Notes: generated from the sequence alone by a model not told the origin. A stretch of 43,523 nt of DNA from Bacillus sp. AFS098217 (GCF_002551815.1 NZ_NVPR01000078.1:1-43523), one strand, 5' to 3'. Positions 1 through 7,686 are shown, counted from the first letter of the stretch. Numbers and translations are program-made.

Positions 1-184
1 TTAATGAGGGAGTTTGATCAAAACATATTTAGAATTCTTTAATCGAAAAGGGCCAAAACGGTGCAACTTTTTTATAAACGATTAGATTTTTTTACAAACA
101 GTCAAACTTGTTTCAAAACGGTTAACATTCAGATCTTCTGAAGGAATCTTTTCTATATCTATGGGACATCGATGCTAAATATAT
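1..184. other. AT-rich spacer at left edge
   Basis: Stretch downstream of the minus-strand MocR gene. It contains scattered short repeats of AAAACGGT but no open frame with a ribosome binding site and no convincing terminator. I see no feature I can support. Confidence 0.5.
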
Positions 185-1627
185 TTACTTTTCACACACT
201 TTGATAGCGGCATGTAACCGAGAGATTCCGTCCTCTATTTGATTGATATCCACTTTTCCATACGATAAACGAATATACCCATCTTTTGCTCCAAAAATGC
301 TGCCAGGCATAAAGGCTATTTGTTGTTTTAAACTTTGCATAATCAGTTGTTTTTCATTAATCGGCTGCTTTAATTTCCCCCATATATAAATACCGCCAGC
401 AGGATTTGAAAAAGAGATTTTATCTTGAAGGTAACAATTTAGGGCGTCGACAATGACATCTCTTTTTTGTGCTAACTGCCTTCGTAATTGTGTGATATGC
501 GTATCAAATGGAACAGTTTCAAAAAATTGCTGCATAAGCCACTGAGGAAATATACTCATTCCCAATTCCATTTGATGCCGTGCATCTGATAATCGTTCTA
601 CTACTGATTGCGGCGCAACAAGCCAACCAATCCGAAGACCGGGTGCAATCATTTTTGATAAGGAATGAACATAAATAACGGTTCCATTCTCATCAATGGA
701 CTTTAAAGTAGGACAAGGCTGTTTCTTTTCTAATGTTAGTAAGCTAGACGGATCATCCTCAACAATTGGAATTCGTAAGTCTGCACAGAGTGATAAAAGC
801 TTCTTTCTACGGTTCGGATGAAGCATCGTACCCGTTGGATTTTGGAAATTTGGATTTAAAAAAATCATTTTAATTCGGTGTTTTCGATATAACTCATGAA
901 CATCTTCTGGATCAATCCCATGCTCATCAACAGGTAATGGGAAAATACGAATACCCGCAGATTGGAATAAGGGCAACGAATAACAATGTGACGGACTTTC
1001 AAAAGCAACTGCATCACCTGGATTTAATAAACATTGAACAATAAGATGAAGAGCTTGCTGAGCACCGGAAGTAATCATAATAGATTGCTCTGTTGCATCA
1101 ATTTTTAGATGATCCCTCATATATTTTGCTACGGCGTGTCTTAACGGAAGGTAGCCTTGTGGATGATCGTAGCTAAGCGATTGCGTTAAAGGCTGTTCTC
1201 GTAAAATAGTTTGTAACTGCTCATGAGGAAATAGATTACAACCAAGCTCTCCATTTGCGAAATCAATTATATTTTCATTTTGCTGCACTTGCTCTCTAAT
1301 ATGGCGAAGTAACGGTAAATTAGGTAAAAAAGTACCGCCTTCTACGAACCCTCTCCAATTTGGTGTTAATGTTGGAGAAACGCCCCACATATGTGTGCTT
1401 ACACGTGTGCCTCTTCCAGTTGAGCTTTCCACAATTCCCATAGCACGTAGTTCATTATAAGCAGTTGTAACCGTACTGCGGTTTACATTGAGTTGTTGAG
1501 CTAACTTTCGTTCTGAAGGGAGAAAGCTACCAGGTGGAAGCTCTCCGTACATAATACGTCTTTCAATAAAATCAACAACTTGTTGATAAATCGGAATCTT
1601 GCTGTCAGTATCTAACTTCCACTCCAT
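185..1627 (-). CDS. MocR/PdxR-type GntR-family regulator with aminotransferase-like domain
   Basis: 480-aa PLP-dependent regulator. Residues about 10-78 form a GntR winged helix (IPIYQQVVDFI, LPSERKLAQQL, VNRSTVTTAYNEL). The rest is a class I aminotransferase-like domain; the PLP-lysine motif is visible as HSLSKMIAPGLRIGW and the aspartate region as IVEDDP. Family members usually bind DNA through the N-terminus and sense an amine, amino acid or PLP through the C-terminus. It is divergent from a DMT-family exporter, and the intergenic region holds three copies of one 9-bp motif, so control of the exporter and of itself is the simplest inference. The effector cannot be told from sequence. Length is normal for MocR proteins. 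Confidence 0.9.
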   Translation of the reverse strand: MEWKLDTDSKIPIYQQVVDFIERRIMYGELPPGSFLPSERKLAQQLNVNRSTVTTAYNELRAMGIVESSTGRGTRVSTHMWGVSPTLTPNWRGFVEGGTFLPNLPLLRHIREQVQQNENIIDFANGELGCNLFPHEQLQTILREQPLTQSLSYDHPQGYLPLRHAVAKYMRDHLKIDATEQSIMITSGAQQALHLIVQCLLNPGDAVAFESPSHCYSLPLFQSAGIRIFPLPVDEHGIDPEDVHELYRKHRIKMIFLNPNFQNPTGTMLHPNRRKKLLSLCADLRIPIVEDDPSSLLTLEKKQPCPTLKSIDENGTVIYVHSLSKMIAPGLRIGWLVAPQSVVERLSDARHQMELGMSIFPQWLMQQFFETVPFDTHITQLRRQLAQKRDVIVDALNCYLQDKISFSNPAGGIYIWGKLKQPINEKQLIMQSLKQQIAFMPGSIFGAKDGYIRLSYGKVDINQIEDGISRLHAAIKVCEK

Positions 1628-1668
1628 TTATAATGTCTCCTTATTTCTTATCTATTCTCATTATAGCA

Positions 1669-1720
1669 AATTGGCTGGGTGAAAAAACAGCCAATTGGAC
1701 GGTGTGATATCCAGCCAATT
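1669..1720. promoter_or_regulatory. Putative MocR operator: three copies of AATTGGCTG
   Basis: AATTGGCTG at 1669-1677, and its reverse complement CAGCCAATT at 1688-1696 and again at 1712-1720. The first two form an inverted repeat and the last two a direct repeat 24 bp apart. This mix of direct and inverted sites is typical of MocR operators. It lies between the divergent regulator and transporter genes. The role is inferred; the repeats are seen directly. Confidence 0.65.
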
Positions 1721-1753
1721 TTACTATTCTAAATAGTGGAAGGGGAGATTAGA

Positions 1754-2665
1754 GTGAAACGATGGCAAATGGAATGGCTCCTAGTATCAGTTGCGTTAGT
1801 ATGGGGAGCGAATTATACAATAGGAAAATATGGAGTGGCGTATATGTCATCCATTCAATTCAATAGTTTACGATTTTTAGTAGCATCTCCGGTATTATTA
1901 TTGATTACATTTTTTATGGAACGATCGTTACGTATTGAAAGAAAAGACTGGTTAAGACTATTAGTTGTTGGAATCGTTGGAACAACGTTGTATCAAACGT
2001 TATTTATGTTATCTGTAAAATATACTTCAGCAACAAATGCTTCGTTATTAATTGCGATGTCACCTATTTTTACAGGTATTTTAGCAGTATTACACAAACA
2101 AGAGCGCTTTTCCATGAAAATTCAAATCGGTTCTTTATTATCTTTTAGTGGTGCAGCGCTTGTTTTATTAACAGGACATACGAATCAATCTGAATATGAA
2201 TATGCATGGCTTGGAAATCTAATTGGATTAGTGGCTTCCATTGCGTGGGGCTGGTATCCAATTCTTGCACAGCCGCTTATTACAAAATACTCAGCAATGC
2301 GTGTAACTTCTTGGTCTACATTAATTGGCATTGTGCCGCTTGTAATCTATTGTTTATTTAATGTTAGTGCATTATCATGGCCAACCGATACATTAAGCTG
2401 GGGGTCATTAGGTTATTCAATCATCTTTGCAACAGTTTTTGGGCTTGCAATGTGGTACGTTGGTATTAGTAAAATTGGTTCAACAAAAGTAATGGTATAT
2501 ATGTATCTTGTTCCATTGTTTGCGGTCATTTTTGCGGCAGTAACAATTGGAGAAAGAATGAATATGATGCAATTAATTGGTGGACTTATTATATTTATCG
2601 GTTTATATGTTGTGAAAAAAGGGGCGGCAAAAAAGCCAGCTTTCAATTTGAAAAAAGTGAGTTAA
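1754..2665 (+). CDS. EamA/DMT-superfamily transporter
   Basis: 303-aa integral membrane protein with about ten hydrophobic segments arranged as two EamA repeats (first about residues 5-140, second about 155-290). The start is taken as GTG at 1754, because the AGGGGAG ribosome binding site at 1741-1747 lies just upstream of it and inside the longer reading frame that begins at 1736. Family members export amino acids, metabolites or drugs at the cytoplasmic membrane. The divergent MocR regulator and the shared repeat array suggest that it exports, or is induced by, a compound sensed by that regulator. Substrate unknown. Confidence 0.88.
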   Translation: MKRWQMEWLLVSVALVWGANYTIGKYGVAYMSSIQFNSLRFLVASPVLLLITFFMERSLRIERKDWLRLLVVGIVGTTLYQTLFMLSVKYTSATNASLLIAMSPIFTGILAVLHKQERFSMKIQIGSLLSFSGAALVLLTGHTNQSEYEYAWLGNLIGLVASIAWGWYPILAQPLITKYSAMRVTSWSTLIGIVPLVIYCLFNVSALSWPTDTLSWGSLGYSIIFATVFGLAMWYVGISKIGSTKVMVYMYLVPLFAVIFAAVTIGERMNMMQLIGGLIIFIGLYVVKKGAAKKPAFNLKKVS

Positions 2666-2670
2666 TGATA

Positions 2671-2704
2671 AAAATGACCTCTTTCTATGGAAAGGGGTCA
2701 TTTT
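2671..2704. terminator. Bidirectional rho-independent terminator
   Basis: Hairpin AAAATGACCTCTTTC / GAAAGGGGTCATTTT with a TATG loop and T/A runs on both sides. It sits between convergent genes (DMT transporter and Nudix hydrolase) and can serve both. Confidence 0.85.
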
Positions 2705-3150
2705 TGCTTTTGTAATAGAATAGCTTGTGTAATGGCCCACTGTTGATGAGGATGAATGAGCAGTCTTTGTGCTTGTGAGGGGGAGAGCCATTGTAAAATA
2801 TGGTCTTCTTCAATTCTATTAATGTGTTCATTGACCTTGTTACAAATATAGAAATAACCATCGTTTACATAATATATACCTTCTTTTTCAGCATAAAAAT
2901 ATCGTTCAGCATTGCCGATATATTGTTGGATTTCTATTTTCCATCCTAATTCCTCTAACAGTTCGCGATGTAAGCATAATTCCCGCGTTTCGGTATTTTC
3001 CATACCGCCTCCTGGCAAGAAATATTTTGTACCTTTTTGGATAACAGCTACTTTTAAGCAGGATTCATCAAAGATGATCGCATAGCAACTAGGGCGTAAA
3101 ACATATTGTTTATTCGATTTTTTATAGCCAAAAGATGGTTTTGTATTCAT
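2698..3150 (-). CDS. Nudix hydrolase
   Basis: 150-aa protein with a complete Nudix box (GX5EX7REUXEEXGU) from GGGMENTE to RELLEELGW. This motif binds Mg2+ and hydrolyses nucleoside-diphosphate-linked compounds. The N-terminus (PSFGYKKSNKQYVLRPS) and the length fit small single-domain cytosolic Nudix proteins of bacilli. The start ATG at 3150 is preceded by AAAAAGGAGCC on the minus strand. It is a single gene, convergent with the DMT transporter. Substrate cannot be predicted. Confidence 0.88.
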   Translation of the reverse strand: MNTKPSFGYKKSNKQYVLRPSCYAIIFDESCLKVAVIQKGTKYFLPGGGMENTETRELCLHRELLEELGWKIEIQQYIGNAERYFYAEKEGIYYVNDGYFYICNKVNEHINRIEEDHILQWLSPSQAQRLLIHPHQQWAITQAILLQKQK

Positions 3151-3717
3151 TATTGCGGCTCCTTTTTAATTTAATGTATCAAATATAGTAGTGAATTTGA
3201 AAGAGAGAATAGGAATATTAAGGGGAATACTTAGAAATTGAAAAGTATAGAAGAAGTGCAATAAAAGGTATTTGGATCTTGCATAAATAATGAAATGTTT
3301 TCGTGGTTTTTGGAACGTTAAATGCTATACAAAAGCGTTAGATTGATATGAAAAAATAGAAAGAGGATTCAATCATAAACATTTCATTTCTTTTTGAGAA
3401 TTCATTTTGAACGAGGGGGAAAGCGTATCATATGAACTAATTGTCTTTCTTTGAAGACATTGATAAAAGGGGTGTATAAGCTTGGATGAAAGAGCTGAGG
3501 AATCGTAAAGCTCTATGTGTATGGATGGAAAATCAAGAAGAACAAATACAAGTAGGATGTTACCTATTTTACATAAGCTTAGCTTGATAGCGATGCAGCG
3601 AGGCTCCTAACTTAGTAATTTCCGCAGGTACGTGCCGTAACCAAATCTATTTATCTAACATATTATGTAAAAGTAACTTTAAATCTATGAAAAAGTTGCT
3701 AGGGAGGTGAATATAAA
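3151..3717. other. Long non-coding region with structured 3' half
   Basis: 567 bases without a supported gene. Positions 3440-3461 form a small hairpin (TGTCTT/AAGACA). From about 3470 to 3645 several stems can be drawn: AGAGCT/AGCTCT, TAGG/CCTA, and GGTACG-TGC-CGTAACC ending at 3642. Two copies of an ATAAGCTT block (about 3476 and 3572) flank this part. It could be a leader RNA or an intergenic repeat of the B. cereus group; I cannot match it to a named family. Confidence 0.35.
3640..3667 (+). promoter_or_regulatory. Possible SigK-like (late sporulation) promoter
   Basis: AC at 3640-3641, a 17-base spacer, then CATATTATG at 3659-3667. This resembles the mother-cell SigK pattern (AC, about 16-17 bases, CATANNNTA) apart from the final base. 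It lies 51 bases upstream of the 128-aa protein gene. Short degenerate motif, so only suggestive. Confidence 0.28.
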
Positions 3718-4104
3718 ATGGCATCATTTGAAATTGGAGCGAGATGTCTTTTCAATTTTCGAAACGAACGCTTTTTCCTATTAGTTGAAGATGAAATTAC
3801 AGTTCCAGATAAAGGTGTAGAAATTGATCCAGTTAATATCTATGAAATTGACGAGCAAACTTTCGATTTTATCAGAGATGAAGGAGACACACCAGTGTGT
3901 GAACCTGTTACTACACTTCCAACTGTACCACCTGGATTTAAATTAGAACGAAAATGTATTTTTACAGTCGATAATTCATACTTTGCAATCTATGATTTAG
4001 AAGATGGAACTGATAACAATGTTATATTAAGCATCAGTGCAGCTTTATTTAACTCATTAAGAAATTCTGGTGTTCGTGAATGTTTTCCTCAAAATTTCAT
4101 TTGA
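3718..4104 (+). CDS. Uncharacterised 128-aa protein made of two repeated units
   Basis: I do not recognise a family. The start has an excellent ribosome binding site (AGGGAGGTGA). There is no signal peptide or membrane segment. The protein is an internal duplication: unit 1 (about residues 4-63) runs from FEIGARCLF through QTFDFIRDEG to VCEP, and unit 2 (about residues 74-124) from FKLERKCIF through ALFNSLRNSG to ECFP. They are joined by a proline-rich linker (TTLPTVPPG). Each unit keeps one cysteine near its start (C10, C80) and one near its end (C61, C122), which suggests paired disulfide or metal sites. A weak SigK-like promoter upstream hints at a spore-layer role, but that is inference only. 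Confidence 0.75.
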   Translation: MASFEIGARCLFNFRNERFFLLVEDEITVPDKGVEIDPVNIYEIDEQTFDFIRDEGDTPVCEPVTTLPTVPPGFKLERKCIFTVDNSYFAIYDLEDGTDNNVILSISAALFNSLRNSGVRECFPQNFI

Positions 4105-4416
4105 GAAAATAAATTGATTAGATCTCAGATGGAATACTCTTTGAAAAAATCGCCCCCTCGTAGTTTTCTACGGAGGATTAAATTGTTATGTAAAAAGTTT
4201 TTTTAATTATTAGTGGTTTTTAGTTGTTCACCTTTGTTTTTGGATGTGAATGCTGGCTAGTCGTATGGAGGCTAATCCCTACGAACTTAACGTAACCGAA
4301 TATAGAAGAAATCCATCGTTTTGATCAATGTTTATTCAAAACGATGGATTTTTATATGCAATAAAATCAAGATTTGAGAGTGATTTTTAATCAAACATTT
4401 ATCAAGATCAACAATA
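4105..4416. other. Non-coding region with hairpins, ending in a terminator
   Basis: 312 bases with no gene. Hairpin CTCGTAG-TTTT-CTACGGAG lies at about 4157-4176, and TCGTA...TACGA at about 4261-4283. This tract ends in CGTAACCGAAT, resembling the CGTAACCAAAT end of the structured tract upstream of the 128-aa gene. It closes with the strong terminator annotated separately. It may be the 3' untranslated part of the 128-aa gene or a separate small RNA. Confidence 0.35.
4309..4352. terminator. Strong rho-independent terminator
   Basis: Near-perfect stem AAATCCATCGTTTTGA / TTCAAAACGATGGATTT with a 10-base loop, followed by a T run on the plus strand and by A/T-rich sequence on the other side. 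It can end the plus-strand 128-aa transcript and the minus-strand phr transcript. Confidence 0.85.
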
Positions 4417-4644
4417 TTAGCTGTTTTGAAGAGTACCTCTACCGTTACCTTCAGCAGCAACTCCAGTGTGGTCATGACTTTCTAATTTACTAATACCGCC
4501 AGTATGTCCTTCTGAATATAGAAAGCTAGATGTTGCTGGACCAGGTAGTCTTCCGTGATCAGCTAGTGATGAATAGGAAGTTGTAGAAATCCCAACGATT
4601 AATACTGCGATAAAACTAATAGACCCAAGTAATAATTTTTTCAT
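4417..4644 (-). CDS. Phr-type signalling peptide precursor (contains GHTGG)
   Basis: 75-aa secreted precursor. Residues 1-28 are a classical signal peptide (MKKLLLGSISFIAVLIVGIS). The exported part contains SEGHTGGIS and, further on, SHDHTGVAAEG. GHTGG is, as I recall, the Phr pentapeptide assigned to the pXO1 Rap phosphatase of B. anthracis. Phr peptides are exported, trimmed, re-imported by Opp and inhibit their Rap partner. Its ATG overlaps the last codon of the upstream rap relic (ATGA), the usual rap-phr arrangement. The precursor is longer than most Phr proteins. With its own rap broken it is an orphan peptide that could act on another Rap elsewhere in the genome. Confidence 0.8.
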   Translation of the reverse strand: MKKLLLGSISFIAVLIVGISTTSYSSLADHGRLPGPATSSFLYSEGHTGGISKLESHDHTGVAAEGNGRGTLQNS

Positions 4645-5065
4645 TTTAATGCGCTCCTTTTTGTAAGTGTTTGTTTAGCGTCGTACGCGATATTGAAGTA
4701 TACGCTCGCTTTTTGAGGATTATCTTCAGTATAAAAATGTTTCGCAAGATATCCTGCATATTCTTCAATAAAGCCATACATTTGTTGTGCTTCAAAATAT
4801 TCAATGCCTGCCGTAATAACTGATTCTAGACTAGTCTTATAATTTTCGTCATATAGAGCCTGTATTTAAAATCAAGTAGTGCATAGTAAAGTAATAAGTT
4901 TTGATCTTAATATTGTTCTACATTTTCATTTTTAAGATTCGTTATATGTGTATCAATTTCGGCCTTTAAAGCTGTTGCTTTTAGTACCTGGCGAGCTAAA
5001 ACTGCTTGATAACAATCATTTAATAGCTGTGTAATCTGTTCATTTTCTTGTACTGGAACACTCAT
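4641..5065 (-). pseudogene. Broken rap (response-regulator aspartate phosphatase) gene
   Basis: Starts with a good ribosome binding site (GGGGAGG) and ATG at 5065. It encodes 52 aa typical of the Rap N-terminus (ITQLLNDCYQAVLARQVLKA) before a TAA at 4907-4909. Reading past the stop gives DQNLLLYYALLDFKYRL. A frameshift near 4850 then restores YDENYKTSLESVITAGIEYF and YGFIEEYAGYLAKHFYTEDN, ending at a TGA that overlaps the phr start. Total coding capacity is about 140 codons against roughly 360-380 for intact Rap proteins. So there is one nonsense mutation, one frameshift and probably a large internal deletion of TPR repeats. Rap proteins drain phosphate from Spo0F or block ComA-like regulators; this copy cannot. 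Confidence 0.85.
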
Positions 5066-5089
5066 AATATCCTCCCCATCCCAATGGTA

Positions 5090-5122
5090 TATTCTGTTAT
5101 TTATTAATAAAATAGCAGAATA
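5090..5122. promoter_or_regulatory. 33-bp near-perfect palindrome upstream of rap
   Basis: TATTCTGTTATTT at the left is matched by AAATAGCAGAATA at the right, with one mismatch in the arms, 25 bases before the rap start codon. It could be an operator or a terminator of read-through from upstream. Seen directly; function unknown. Confidence 0.45.
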
Positions 5123-5598
5123 TAGATGTGATTAAGGTAATTATGCGGAATTTTTTAATATTATACAGAAAATTCCGATAAATATTGAGAGATATTAAAA
5201 AATGAAAACATAGGGGTCATAGCCATCAAGTTAAGGTTATGTTGTAGCTTTATACAAGGTCTGATTATTAATAATAAGGTTTGATTAAAATCCTGTATAA
5301 ATTTAAAACAGGATTTTTCTTTTTGAATTAAAGAAGTAGAGTAGTGGCGGAATACTTAATAATAGAAATCAAGATAGGTTTTAATATGAAAGAGGTATTT
5401 AAGTTGCAGCTATGCTTATGTGAAAAAATATAGCGCCTTTTATTTATCACATATATATTAATTCAGTTGCTAAGAAGGCTTTATTTCTATATGATCCAGA
5501 TGGTCCACATACACATTTATTTACCAAACGAAAGTTATTTTCTAGATGTAGCTTTTAAATTTATCTATACCTAAAACGTAAAAAGTCATAAAAAATAA

Positions 5599-5640
5599 AG
5601 GGTGATACATATTAGTCATGTATAATATGTATCACCCTTG
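5599..5640 (-). terminator. Terminator of the OCD/HD operon
   Basis: Stem AAGGGTGATACATATTA / TAATATGTATCACCCTT with a short loop. On the minus strand it is followed by TTTATTTTTTATG. It lies 50 bases past the HD-protein stop. Confidence 0.85.
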
Positions 5641-5690
5641 TAATTCTTGTTCAACAATTGCGCCCTTTTGTTGAAGAAATAATATTTATT

Positions 5691-6332
5691 TTAATATTCA
5701 ATATTTTTATATATTGAGTTTTCTACCCCGGGGAGAAGTGTGTATATGCTCTTACCAATTAAAGTTTCTAATTCTTTCTTAATTGTATAGAATCCCTTCC
5801 AATGTAAAGAGGTGTGGGAGGTTGTTCCGTGACGTAAACCAACTGAAACCAATCTTTTTTCAAGAGTAGTAAAGCCTTCTGCATCAGCGAGAGCGTCACA
5901 AAGGGTAATTACTTTATTATATAAGTCGTAGTCACTATGTTCATTCAATATTTCAACCAACCGACTTTTCATATGATCAGGAACAAGACTCCAATCTGCT
6001 GCAATATCTATATGTTCATTTTTGCAAGGAAACGAATGCGTCACACAAATAATGGCGTTTCCTGCATATCCTAAATCATTCATATAAATATAACCATCAT
6101 AGGAATGAATAACAGATTTGGTAAAACCTTTATATCTTCCTATATCATGCAGGAGGGCAGCATTGTATGCTATGTCAGCATCTAGATCATACCCATTTTT
6201 AATAAGTTCTACAATTATGTTTTCAGTTGCATTGGCAACATTAATTGAATGTTCGAACCAAGGACCTGGGTTTTGTTGATATGCCCACTCGAGTAATTCT
6301 CTTGCGTAGGTCCTATCTAATATATATTTCAT
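5691..6332 (-). CDS. HD-domain phosphohydrolase-like protein
   Basis: 213 aa with a HD metal-binding signature: H28 (WFEHSINVANAT), H62-D63 (ALLHDIGR), H99 (VTHSFPC) and D146 (LCDALADAEG). Family members hydrolyse phosphomonoesters or nucleotides in the cytosol. The start is placed at ATG 6332 because AGAAAGGATG precedes it; the frame extends ten codons further to 6362 without a better site. It is the last gene of a minus-strand operon, 59 bases after the ornithine-cyclodeaminase-family gene, and a terminator follows. Pairing with an imine/amino-acid reductase suggests small-molecule metabolism rather than ppGpp turnover, since no synthetase domain is present. Substrate unknown. Confidence 0.82.
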   Translation of the reverse strand: MKYILDRTYARELLEWAYQQNPGPWFEHSINVANATENIIVELIKNGYDLDADIAYNAALLHDIGRYKGFTKSVIHSYDGYIYMNDLGYAGNAIICVTHSFPCKNEHIDIAADWSLVPDHMKSRLVEILNEHSDYDLYNKVITLCDALADAEGFTTLEKRLVSVGLRHGTTSHTSLHWKGFYTIKKELETLIGKSIYTLLPGVENSIYKNIEY

Positions 6333-6391
6333 AAAGTCATCCTTTCTCTTTTGAAAAATCATATCTTCTTACAACGATTGCATAATTCGAG

Positions 6392-7369
6392 TCAGTTTAC
6401 AGGTAACTTTTCCGTATGTTTTTGATAGATTGAACTAGCCACTACTGTATCTAAAAAGGCAACCCCAACAGATTTAAATAAAGTAATTTCATCAGAGTTT
6501 GTCCGTCCTTGTTTATGACCCATAATAATGTCGCCAAGTTCACTGTATATATTTGAAAAATCCCATCCGTTTTTTTCGTTTGCGATCAGAAAATCTCCAG
6601 CTTCGTGCTGAACGCCTTCTAATGTATCTACAATGATTTTGTTGGAGCGCTGTAATGTTGTAAAATCGAGCTCTTGCATATGAGGTTGATAAGAGCCGAT
6701 TCCATTAATATGGGTACCGTTTCTTAATTTTTTTCCATCAAATACAGGAGTAGTTGAAGTTGTACTACAAATTACAATATCAGCCATTGCAACAGCATCA
6801 TCAGCTGATTCTATAATCTCAATGGTTCCGTTCCAATTTGGATACAAGGAGAGTAAATGATTTTTAAATTCAAAAGCTTTTTGTATGGTACGATTAACGA
6901 GAAGAATACGAGTGAGAGAACGAACTTCCATAACAGCTTGTATTTGTCCAAGTGCTTGAGCACCACAGCCGATGACAGCACAAATTTTAGATTCTTGACG
7001 AGCGAAATGATTTGTCGCAATACCACTCATTGCTCCTGTGCGAAGCGTCGTTAAATAGGAAGCTTCAATTGTTGCGACATGCTCACCAGTATTTGTTTCT
7101 GTTAAGACGATTAAGCTCTGCAGTGCCTTTTTTCCTTTTTGTGTATTTTTAGGGAAGATACTAACGATTTTCGTAGATGCAAATTCGATTGGAGCTACAT
7201 AAGAGGGCATATAAAGAGAGTTTGCATCTTCTTGCGAGTGCTGTATATTCAGTCTTACAGGTGTCGTAATTTCATTGTTCATATAATATTGAAATGCTCT
7301 TTCTACATCTTGTAAACAGTCTTTCATTTTATAAGTGTCTTTTACCATTTCTTCTGTAATATGAATCAT
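6392..7369 (-). CDS. Ornithine cyclodeaminase / mu-crystallin family dehydrogenase
   Basis: 325 aa, the usual family length. Visible family marks are the N-terminal VERAFQYY segment, the substrate and cofactor motif TTLRTGAMSGIA (residues 107-118) and the Rossmann turn VIGCGAQALGQ (132-142) for NAD(P). Members include ornithine cyclodeaminase, alanine dehydrogenase and ketimine reductases, so the exact reaction is open. A GGAGG site sits just before ATG 7369. It is the middle gene of a three-part operon: a 24-codon ORF ends 17 bases upstream and the HD protein follows. A strong SigA-type promoter lies upstream of the small ORF. Confidence 0.88.
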   Translation of the reverse strand: MIHITEEMVKDTYKMKDCLQDVERAFQYYMNNEITTPVRLNIQHSQEDANSLYMPSYVAPIEFASTKIVSIFPKNTQKGKKALQSLIVLTETNTGEHVATIEASYLTTLRTGAMSGIATNHFARQESKICAVIGCGAQALGQIQAVMEVRSLTRILLVNRTIQKAFEFKNHLLSLYPNWNGTIEIIESADDAVAMADIVICSTTSTTPVFDGKKLRNGTHINGIGSYQPHMQELDFTTLQRSNKIIVDTLEGVQHEAGDFLIANEKNGWDFSNIYSELGDIIMGHKQGRTNSDEITLFKSVGVAFLDTVVASSIYQKHTEKLPVN

Positions 7370-7386
7370 TTAGGTAATCCTCCTTT

Positions 7387-7461
7387 TTAATAGAAAATAG
7401 AACTGCCAATTAAACTAGCTATTAAAGCTTTCTTTTGAATTGAACTTTGTTGATTCATCAT
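7387..7461 (-). CDS. 24-aa small ORF at the head of the OCD operon
   Basis: Reads MMNQQSSIQKKALIASLIGS then SIFY, with ribosome binding site AGAGGTGAA directly before two consecutive ATGs. It lies between the operon promoter and the OCD-family gene, ending 17 bases before that start. The N-terminal half is polar and the C-terminal half hydrophobic (ALIASLIGSSIF), like a small membrane or precursor peptide. There are no cysteines and no typical signal cleavage motif. It could be a leader peptide that controls the downstream gene, a small regulatory membrane peptide, or the substrate of the enzymes behind it. I do not recognise it. Confidence 0.6.
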   Translation of the reverse strand: MMNQQSSIQKKALIASLIGSSIFY

Positions 7462-7500
7462 TTCACCTCTTTTTATTTTAAATATTCTAATTATTGAAAT

Positions 7501-7529
7501 ATTTTATAAAAAATGTTTTTATATGTCAA
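7501..7529 (-). promoter_or_regulatory. SigA-type promoter of the small ORF/OCD/HD operon
   Basis: On the minus strand: TTGACA (7524-7529), a 17-base spacer, TAAAAT (7501-7506). It lies 40 bases upstream of the small ORF start. The -35 is a perfect consensus and the -10 matches 5 of 6. Confidence 0.7.
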
Positions 7530-7686
7530 AATTTTAAATTTGGAGGAAGTAATATTATTAGTAGCAAATATTATAAAGTGATGCTTTTCATTAGAATAGA
7601 ATGGTTTCATGTAATAGGGGGTATTTGCATTCATCTAATGGTTAGAGGTATGAATTAGGAAATAATAGAGTGAGAGGAAGAGTGAA

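Larger units (their letters stand above)
5066..5690. other. Non-coding region upstream of rap relic
   Basis: 625 bases. It holds the near-palindrome 5090-5122, a hairpin AAAATCCTGT/ACAGGATTTTT at about 5287-5320 followed by T-rich sequence, and TAGCCATCAAGTTAAGG at about 5220-5236, which resembles IS231-type terminal repeats from memory. Around 5430-5555 one plus frame reads KKALFLYDPDGPHTHLF, possibly a decayed gene. No intact gene is supported. Confidence 0.4.

Noticed and set aside
2413-2646. Minus-strand open frame inside the DMT transporter
   Set aside because: Antisense shadow of a well-supported membrane protein gene, with no ribosome site.
3470-3660. Possible TPP, T-box, SAM or c-di-GMP riboswitch upstream of the 128-aa gene
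   Set aside because: None of the conserved core motifs of these classes could be found; only generic hairpins remain.
5215-5240. TAGCCATCAAGTTAAGG resembling an IS231-type end
   Set aside because: Similarity judged from memory with several mismatches; no partner repeat, target duplication or transposase remnant seen nearby.
5430-5560. Plus frame reading VAKKALFLYDPDGPHTHLFT between the rap relic and the HD operon
   Set aside because: About 44 codons without start codon or ribosome site and no family recognised; could be a relic but chance cannot be excluded.
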